Below are positions 57,905-64,000 of a stretch of DNA of 64,000 bases, in pieces. Numbering within the stretch: the stretch's first letter is position 1; each line of letters starts with the position of its first letter. The notes beneath the pieces were generated by a model. It was not told where the DNA came from, did no database searches, and saw nothing but the letters and a program-made list of their open reading frames with translations. The DNA is taken from positions 124,001 to 188,000 of the forward strand of contig JAINUG010000026.1 of the NCBI GenBank assembly GCA_029706075.1, written 5' to 3'. Source of the stretch: Aldrovandia affinis. Taxonomy: Eukaryota > Chordata > Actinopteri > Notacanthiformes > Halosauridae. Made by a program: the position numbers and the translations under genes.

Positions 57905-58765
57905 CTTATTTGAGGCTAACGGGAACGGTGGTGTACCCTTCATTCAGAACTGCAGGAACTGTAGGGTACCCTTCATTCAAGGCTGTAGGGACTGTAGTTT
58001 AGACTTAATTCAGCCCAGAAGGAACCATAATGTACCCTTCATTCTGGTCTGCAGGGATGGTAGTGTACCCTTCATTCAGGCCTGCAGGGACTGTAGTGTA
58101 CCCTTCATTGAAGCCATCAGGGACTGGAGTGTACCCGTCATTGAAGCCATCAGGGACTGGAGTGTACCCGTCATTGAAGCCATCAGGGACTGTAGTGTAG
58201 CCGTCATTGAAGCCATCAGGGACTGTAGTGTAGCCGTCATTGAAGCCATCAGGGACTGTAGTGTGCTCGTCATTGAAGCCATCGGGGACTGTAGTGTACC
58301 CTTCATTGAAGCCATCGGTGACTGTAGTGTACCCTTCATTGAAGCCATCAGGGACTGTAGTGTACCCTTCATTGAAGCCATCAGGGACTGTAGTGTACCC
58401 TACATTGAAGCCATCAGGGACTGTAGTGTACCCTTCATTGAAGCCATCAGGGACTGTAGTGTACCCTTCATTGAAGCCATCAGGGACTGTAGTGTACCCT
58501 TCATTGAAGCCATCAGGGACTGTAGTGTACCCTTCATTGAAGCCATCGGGGACTGTAGTGTACACTTCATTGAAGCCATCAGGGACTGTAGTGTACCCTT
58601 CATTGAAGCCATCGGGGACTGTAGTGTACCCGTTATTGAAGCCATCAGGGACTGAGGGTACCCTTCATTCAAGCCTGTAGGGACTGTAGTTTACCCTTAA
58701 TTCTGCAAAGAGGGAATTGTAGTTTGCCCTTCATTCAATCCTATACGGATTGTAGTATAGTCTTC
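57905..58765 (-). repeat. 33-bp minisatellite (11-codon period)
   Basis: About 16 well-conserved 33-base units (58108-58650; unit CATTGAAGCCATCAGGGACT + GTAGTGTACCCTT) are flanked on both sides by degraded units such as 'ttcattcaggcctgcaggga'. Because 33 is a multiple of three, frames stay open: the minus strand reads a repeating EGYTTVPDGFN, and other frames on both strands are open too. No ATG-started frame with flanking coding signal exists (the longest frame begins at a GTG), so it is called a repeat and not a gene. Confidence 0.93.
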
Positions 58766-59327
58766 ATTGATTCAGAAAATGGACAGGAATTCCAGAAAGA
58801 CCTTACATAACTTCATATTACTTCATTTAATTTCTCTCTTTAAAACACCAGACAGCTGTCTGATTCCTTTCATTACAATTTATTTAAGTGGAACGCGAAT
58901 GCAAGATAACCATTGTTAAAACCCTATATTTGTAGGGCCATCATGTAAAACTGAAATAAAGCTGATAACGTGGAAGAGGCGTGGTATGTGCCAGGGGAAT
59001 GTGGTGGGGCAGTTAGACTGATTACACATTCCCGGCCTGTGACAGGTGGCTCTTCACATGACATTTTTGGCGTAGTTCAGAGCAGGCTGGTCACTTCCTG
59101 ATGACTCATGTCACTCACAAAAAAATCCACTGACTCAAACCAGTGCACTCACGTTCCACAGATTAATTCCATTTAAGGATTGTGGTGATTAGGATAATGA
59201 AAGATACACAACAGCACTGGTAAAATGGAGCCGAGTAAGAGAGGTACGCAGACAGCACAGGGCTGGTGAGGCTCACTGCTAAGCATAGACACACACAGAA
59301 CAGGGAGAGAGGAGTACCGAGACTCAC
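58766..59327. other. Intron sequence next to exon D1
   Basis: No repeats or motifs recognised beyond the D1 donor GTGAGT at 59327-59322. Confidence 0.6.
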
Positions 59328-59708
59328 CGGTTAGGTTGGTCTTAGCACTGTAGGAGCCCAGGTACTCCCCATCTGTATTGGGGGTGTAGCATTCAAACTG
59401 GCCCTGGTCTTTCGCCTCCAGCTTGGTGATATGCAGCAGGGCGGAGTCCCCAGTCAGGCGCTCCACGTAGATCTCCTTCCTGTTGACGCGCTGGGCGTAC
59501 ACACTGTAGGCGTAGTTGGCCTGGCTGGTGCTGATGATGCGGATCTCGCGGTCGGGGGCCGAGTGCAGGTACATGGACCACTCGAAGTCTTGCTCCACGC
59601 CCTCCTTGTAGCCGGTCACGTTGCACCAGATGGTCGCGTGAGACCCTTCTGTGCGGATCAGAGGCCCACTCTGAACCGACACCACCCGCTTGGCCGAGCC
59701 AGCACCAG
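59328..59708 (-). CDS. igsf3: IGSF3 exon encoding Ig V-type domain 1
   Basis: The 381-base minus-strand exon (phase 1 at both ends) is fully open. After GAGSAKR it reads VVSVQSGPLIRTEGSHATIW and CNVTGYKEGVEQDFEWSMYL (first cysteine, core tryptophan), then LHSAPDREIRIISTSQANYA, YSVYAQRVNRKEIYVERLTG, LLHITKLEAKDQGQFECYTP (second cysteine) and GSYSAKTNLT. GPLxRTEGSHxTIWCNVxGY and FECxTPxTDxxYxGSYSAKTN are characteristic of the first Ig domain of IGSF3. The acceptor is ctctccag (AG at 59710-59709) and the donor GTGAGT starts at 59327. Sequons NVT and NLT are present. The upstream exon should encode the start codon and signal peptide; I could not find it between here and position 64000. Confidence 0.96.
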
Positions 59709-60513
59709 CTGGAGAGGGAGAGAGAGGGAGAGGGTGACAGAGTTTGAGTTATATGGTTCCTTTATTGTTAAATAATAAATCTAACCTGACAGTACACATG
59801 CATTATCACTGAGACAGGGGACATAAAACACATGATTTAACAATTCGGCAGAAAAGTGAAAAGGGGAAAAAACGCTATCTGCACAGAGACGCGGAGCAAG
59901 AAAGAGAAAGACAGAGACACCACTGCCAAACATTGTTGGGGAAAGACTGCTCCATTTAGCCTCTGTGAGGGTGTCAGCCCCTCACACAGAACCCCTCACA
60001 CTGCTCTTTGTCTGCCACAGCAGCAGCTACAGTATGCAATGTCCGATTTCTGAGAAAGCCACCACAGCTCCCAGATCCTGTTCAATCTGGAATCGGTATT
60101 AACAGGGAGAGCACACGCCATCTGTGGCACAGCCGGGAGAGTGTGACAAAGTGGTATTTTTGACTGTTCTAAACAGCTTGGTAGTGCTGTGACAGAGTGA
60201 GATGCTTTCAATGGGCTATATCTTTGAATAACATGGGCCTTTAGCCTTAATATAGATTCTCAGTATATTCTATTACTGTTTTAAATGTATTCAAATATAT
60301 TTTAAATGACTGCAAAAGAGGAGGGGAGATTCAAGAGAGAGTGTCTGTTTTGACCTACAGTATGTCGTGACAATGCTTTCCAACACCTGCTGCTTTTCAA
60401 AATGTGCCCATCACTCAGCAGGTCAGAGAGATGGGTTTGACAATTTCCACAAACTGCCTGAAATATTATCATACAATACTGTTAGCCTTGTGTGTGTGTG
60501 TAAGAGAGATACT
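59709..60513. other. Intron upstream of IGSF3 exon D1
   Basis: Purine-rich near 59711-59740 and otherwise unremarkable. No signal-peptide exon recognised. Confidence 0.5.
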
Positions 60514-60515
60514 TA

Positions 60516-60719
60516 CAATGGGGGAAATAAGTATTGAACACATCAACATTTTGTCCAGTAAATGTATTTTCAATGAGCCTATTCAAGTGAAATTTGCACC
60601 AGACTTTGGTATTAACTCAAAAAATCCAGACAAAAAATCTAAACATTAAAGTCCATATGTAAATAAAGTTATGTGTAATAAAGTGGAATGAAACAGGAAA
60701 AAAGTATTGAACACACTAA
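60516..60719 (+). repeat. Left terminal inverted repeat of the Tc1 element
   Basis: A 204-base arm with transposase-site direct repeats at about 60526-60543 (AAATAAGTATTGAACACA) and 60699-60716 (AAAAAAGTATTGAACACA). Confidence 0.9.
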
Positions 60720-60891
60720 GAAAAAGCAGTACACCAGAGCAAGGAAAGGCAAGGAACCAGCTGAAAACCATAACTAATTAGGCAACTCTACCTCCAATCT
60801 GTGCTAATTAATGTCAGCTTGGTTAGAATATATTGATGGGCTATAAAAGGTTTTTTTTGTTACCAAGGTGCCACACAAGAAACATCTAATG

Positions 60892-61845
60892 ATGGGTAAA
60901 AGCAAAGAGCTCTCTCAAGACCTTCGCAACCAGATTGTTGCAAAACATGAAAATGGAATTGGCTACAGACGTATTTCACAACTTCTGAATCTTCCAGTAA
61001 GCACCATTGGGGGCATTATCCGTAAGTGGAAGCAACATCACTCCACCATCAACCGGCCACACACAGGAGCTCCTCGCAAGATTTCTGATCAGGGAGTCAG
61101 AAGGATACTTAGAAGAGTAGCCAAAGAGCCAAGGACCACTAGGAAAGAGCTCCAGAAAGACTTGGAGGCAGCAGGTACAACTGTGACAGAAAGGACAGTA
61201 GGCAATGCACTCTACCGCCATGGCGTCTGTGCACGCTCAGCTCGCAAGACTCCACTACTGAAAAAAATACATGTTGAAGCTCGTTTAAAGTTTGCCAAAC
61301 AACATTTGGACAAGCCAGTGAACTACTGGGAGCATGTACTCTGGTCAGATGAGACCAAAATTGAACTTTTTGGCTGTCACACAACACACCATGTTTGGAG
61401 GAGAAATGGCACTGCACATCACCCGAATAACACTATACCAACAGTGAAGTTTGGAGGTGGAAGTATCATGATGTGGGGCTGTTTCTCCTCTCGTGGTACT
61501 GGCAGACTTCATATCATTGAAGGAACAATGAATAGTGCCATGTACAGAGAGATTCTTGAGATGAACCTGCTGCCATCCACCAGGATGCTGAGGATGAGAC
61601 GTGGGTGGACCTTCCAGCAGGACAACGATCCAAAGCATACAGCAAAGGAAACTCGCAATTGGTTTCAGAGAAAGAAAATCAACTTGTTGGAATGGCCCAG
61701 TCAATCACCTGACTTAAACCCAATTGAACATTTGTGGAAGCATCTGAAGATCCAGATTCACAAGAGGGCCCCCCGCAATCTTCAAGATTTAAAGACAATC
61801 TGTGTAGAGGAATGGGCCAAAATCACACCTGAATACTGCGGGTGA
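60892..61845 (+). CDS. Tc1-like transposase (DD34E), 317 codons, ends 22 codons before the usual C terminus
   Basis: It catalyses cut-and-paste movement of the host element into TA sites, acting in the nucleus. The start is the ATG giving [20 protein letters not shown], typical of the family; a second ATG lies one codon upstream. Residues 1-50 and 60-115 form the two helix-turn-helix units of the paired-like DNA-binding domain, joined by a GAPRKIS (GRPR-like) linker at 59-65. The catalytic residues are D153 (LWSDETK), D244 ([10 protein letters not shown]) and E279 ([11 protein letters not shown]), the same positions and 34-residue spacing as Sleeping Beauty. A glycine-rich box is at 188-191. 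TGA at 61843-61845 stops the frame after TPEYCG. The same frame continues for 22 further codons (LVTSYRKRLEAV...) to TGA at 61912-61914, so the family's 340-residue length is cut short by one nonsense codon. Whether the shortened protein works is unknown. Confidence 0.93.
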   Translation: MGKSKELSQDLRNQIVAKHENGIGYRRISQLLNLPVSTIGGIIRKWKQHHSTINRPHTGAPRKISDQGVRRILRRVAKEPRTTRKELQKDLEAAGTTVTERTVGNALYRHGVCARSARKTPLLKKIHVEARLKFAKQHLDKPVNYWEHVLWSDETKIELFGCHTTHHVWRRNGTAHHPNNTIPTVKFGGGSIMMWGCFSSRGTGRLHIIEGTMNSAMYREILEMNLLPSTRMLRMRRGWTFQQDNDPKHTAKETRNWFQRKKINLLEWPSQSPDLNPIEHLWKHLKIQIHKRAPRNLQDLKTICVEEWAKITPEYCG

Positions 61846-61925
61846 TTAGTTACTTCATACAGAAAGCGCCTTGAAGCTGTCATTACAAACAAAGGCTTCT
61901 CCACTAAGTATTGAATTAATTTCAG

Positions 61926-62129
61926 TTAGTGTGTTCAATACTTTTTTCCTATGTCATTCCACTTTATTACACATAACTTTATTTACATATGGACTTTAAT
62001 GTTTAGATTTTATGTCCGGATTTCTTGAGTTAATACCAAAGTCTGGTGCAAATTTCACTTGAATGGCCTCATTGGAAATAAATTTACTGGGAAAAATGTT
62101 GATGTGTTCAATACTTATTTCCCCCATTG
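61926..62129 (-). repeat. Right terminal inverted repeat of the Tc1 element
   Basis: The inverse of 60516-60719 with a few substitutions (for example GAATGGCCTCATTGG against CAATGAGCCTATTC in the arm). Confidence 0.9.
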
Positions 62130-62131
62130 TA

Positions 62132-63195
62132 TTTGATTAGTTTTCAGATTTGTTATTTATCATATTATATGTTATAAGATTTAAGATTTTGCTCATTATT
62201 TAGGTTATCCTAGGCTATATGTTGTTGTGGACAACAACATATAACCTATATATTATAGCATAGTGTAAACTTTGATTTGAAAAATGCAACATTGACATTA
62301 CCACCATTTATATGTTACAATAGGCAACCATTAATTCTTCTGAAGTTTTTTTGGTTAATTCTTCAAAGGTTCCCTGACAATACCAGTATAGAAATGCAAA
62401 CCCCCCAAAATCCCCTTTCTATACCTCAAGCTAACTGGCTGTGGTTTTCACTTTTAACCTGTCACACATTCCCTTACTCCAGCAACACTCATGATTCCAT
62501 TTCCCAAAGTGCATTGCTTTTCCACTGAGATAGCCAATCAACATCAACAGTGACATCAAAAATCTAAATTTTGACCAGATAATGCAATTACAGCTTTTAG
62601 TGGCTGTAGCTTGCATTTGATGCAGCCTACATGTGTGAGTAGGTCATAGCATCATACATTATGTATGTATATAAAAAAAGGCTTTTTACCTTATGACCTT
62701 TTATGGTTTGAAATTCCTGTTCACAATCAATTGGTTGACCTTCTATGCTATTCAATTCCCATTGATAATCAATTGGCTTCCATTGTAATGCTCCAATAGC
62801 TGCATTACGATAAAATTGATTAAAATACACAGATAGTGCTCAGACACACATTACACCAGTCCCAGAACAAAATAAAACAGACAAAAAAATTTAAATGATT
62901 TGTTAAATATTACATCACCTTTGTTAGTGCAACTGACAATAGCCAGATAGCTGTACCTGGGTAGCTATATTCCACATACATTTGATTTAGTCAATTTAAA
63001 TAGCTAGACTGACAGCTAGATGTATAGTAATGTATGTCATATCCCAGACTACTCGATATTTTTATAAAGGCATATTAGTCTTGTGCAGTTCTGAGTCCAA
63101 AGCTAAAGCCAGCAGATGTGGCCAGTTAGCTTTTAAAAGAAGTGGTGACGGTTACATTTTCAGACCATTTTATACACAGATGGGAGACAAATCGT
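62132..63195. other. Sequence upstream of IGSF3 D1, no gene recognised
   Basis: A perfect 13-base inverted repeat (tatatgttgttgt / acaacaacatata) with a 2-base loop lies at 62216-62243. Otherwise AT-rich with no supported coding signal. Confidence 0.55.
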
Positions 63196-63358
63196 ACCCC
63201 TCGATCAAGGCCGTAACCATGGAGTCAACATTGGGGGGGACCAAATATTTTTTATATCAGCTAGGCTATATATTGGGGGGGACATTTTGAGCATATCTGA
63301 ATATTGGGGGGGATGTGTCCCCCCCAATATATATGGTAATTTCGGCCTTGCCCTCGAT
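63196..63358. mobile_element. Small inverted-repeat element with G7-G8 runs
   Basis: The left end CCCCTCGATCAAGGCCGTAA + CCAT and the reverse complement of the right end (TCGAGGGCAAGGCCGAAATT + ACCAT) are imperfect inverted repeats. Inside are three same-strand 'attggggggga' words (63229, 63272, 63303) and one inverse (63318). It looks like a short non-autonomous DNA element of a kind common in fish; the family is not identified. Confidence 0.6.
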
Positions 63359-64000
63359 AACAACTAACCAGGCGCAACTTGCAGAGACCTGGAGTCTTGT
63401 TCAAGAAATGACTTTCTTTAGTATCCCATTTAGTGTTACCTCACTTATTTGAATTTCCAAAACTTGAGAACTATGATTTTGGTTGTGATAAGACAACTAC
63501 ACTTACAACCTGTCCAGGAAAAGGTCAGTACCCCACTTTGGCATAATAGGACACAGGTAAATAACAATAAAATATATATATTTGTTGGCCTGTATGGGAC
63601 AGACTGAAATGAGAAAAACACAAAAATACCATTTAGCAGACGAGTAAGACACATCACGTAAGACACACTGCCTTGTAAGGAGGCTTCATTTCTGCAGTTC
63701 CAGGCAGGCCTCAAGTGCAACCTTTTCCTCCTCACTCCACTGTGTTCACTGTCACCCTGCATTCATCTCCCTTTCCCAACTGTGTAAAATCAGACAGTCA
63801 CAATCAAGTTGCCTATGTGATCCAGGCTGCTCTCATCCATTCCCCTGATCTCGCTCTGATCCATCCCCCTGTCCCAGTCTAACTCTAACCCATCTGTCCT
63901 GTCCCTCTTGGGATCAGTCCCTCTCCTTGCTCCGATTCGTCCCCCCTGTCACTTTCTCATCCATCCCCACTGTCCCACTGATCCATCCCGTCCTCTTAAA
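63359..64000. other. Sequence upstream of IGSF3 D1 with a C-rich degenerate repeat
   Basis: From about 63826 to 63990, words such as 'tgatccatccccctgtccca' recur loosely with a 30-40 base period. A minus-strand frame at 63445-63762 has a hydrophobic stretch but is not supported as the IGSF3 leader exon. Confidence 0.5.

Larger units (their letters stand above)
9295..59327 (-). other. IGSF3 intron between D2 and D1 exons (~50 kb)
   Basis: GT at 59327-59326 and AG at 9296-9295 on the minus strand bound a single 50,033-base intron. The joined codon (ACC G|TG ATC CCG) gives NLTVIP, which fits the IGSF3 D1-D2 junction, so I infer that no exon is skipped between them. Nearly all transposons and satellites described below lie in it. 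From 9295 to about 10600 I see only AT-rich unique-looking sequence with a short CA run near 10448-10462. Confidence 0.85.
60514..62131 (+). mobile_element. Nearly intact Tc1-like transposon with ~204-bp terminal inverted repeats
   Basis: The element is 60516-62129, starting CAATGGGGGAAATAAGTATT and ending AATACTTATTTCCCCCATTG, flanked by TA duplications (60514-60515, 62130-62131). The inverted repeats (60516-60719 and 61926-62129) match closely end to end. Each holds an outer and an inner copy of a short direct repeat (A)AGTATTGAACACA, the IR/DR layout bound by transposase in Sleeping Beauty-type elements. A TATA-like ctataaaagg lies at 60841. It contains one transposase gene (60892-61845). 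The similarity of its two ends and the nearly open gene suggest a fairly recent insertion. Confidence 0.95.

Noticed and set aside
58005-58565. 186-codon repeat-protein-like frame on the minus strand
   Set aside because: It lies entirely within a 33-bp minisatellite, begins at a GTG, several other frames are equally open, and no flanking coding sequence or splice support is visible.
60868-60891. GTG start adding eight residues to the Tc1 transposase
   Set aside because: The family begins at MGKSKEL; the upstream GTG and CCA CAC codons are leader sequence.
63445-63762. Candidate IGSF3 signal-peptide exon (hydrophobic ILLLFTCVLLC stretch before a GTAAGT)
   Set aside because: No ATG precedes the hydrophobic stretch at a suitable distance, the flanking residues do not resemble the IGSF3 leader, and phase with exon D1 could not be supported.

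Overview
The window is vertebrate nuclear DNA, almost certainly from a teleost or other ray-finned fish. The signs are a split host gene with GT-AG introns, long introns full of fish-type Tc1 transposons, CR1-like LINEs, V-SINE-type and other tRNA-derived SINEs, hAT remnants, dinucleotide arrays and minisatellites. I cannot name the species. No bacterial-type operons, CRISPR arrays, rRNA genes or free-standing tRNA genes were found.

The only host gene I can support is IGSF3 (immunoglobulin superfamily member 3, EWI family). It lies on the minus strand, so transcription runs from high to low coordinates. Four consecutive exons are visible, each encoding one V-type Ig domain: D1 (59708-59328), D2 (9294-8878), D3 (3950-3564) and D4 (374 to beyond position 1). 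All visible exon boundaries are phase 1, so every exon is a symmetric domain cassette. The signal-peptide exon should lie upstream and was not found. Domains D5 onward, the transmembrane segment and the tail lie beyond position 1. The D1-D2 intron is about 50 kb and makes up most of the window.

Region by region: 1-3950 holds exons D4 and D3 with an intron that contains a purine tract and a degenerate tandem repeat abutting the D3 splice donor. 3951-8877 is an intron with a 5'-truncated CR1-like LINE only about 60 bases from the D3 acceptor. 9295-59327 is the giant intron. It holds Tc1-derived pieces (11.9, 15.8, 17.7 and 26.2 kb), a 65-bp-arm palindrome (14.7 kb), and a Tc1 element (21.0-26.0 kb) with a fossil Ty3/gypsy retrotransposon inside it. 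It also holds a CR1-like LINE carrying a nested SINE tail (32.5-33.7 kb), a SINE with 12-bp target duplications (33.9-34.3 kb), a hAT remnant (39.6 kb), a decayed second LINE (41.3-42.0 kb), a GC-rich patch (49.6-50.3 kb), a two-variant minisatellite interrupted by a V-SINE-type SINE (51.6-52.7 kb) and a 33-bp minisatellite (57.9-58.8 kb). 59709-64000 holds a nearly intact Tc1 transposon with a 317-codon DD34E transposase and ~204-bp terminal inverted repeats, then a small G-rich inverted-repeat element.

The genes do not form a pathway: one host adhesion-receptor gene is interrupted by independent selfish elements. The most unusual points are the gypsy fossil whose integrase segment lies upstream of reverse transcriptase (Gmr1-like order), its nesting in a Tc1, the near-perfect palindrome at 14.7 kb, the array of splice-donor-like sequences beside exon D3, and the near-intact Tc1. 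I found no convincing new multi-gene system.
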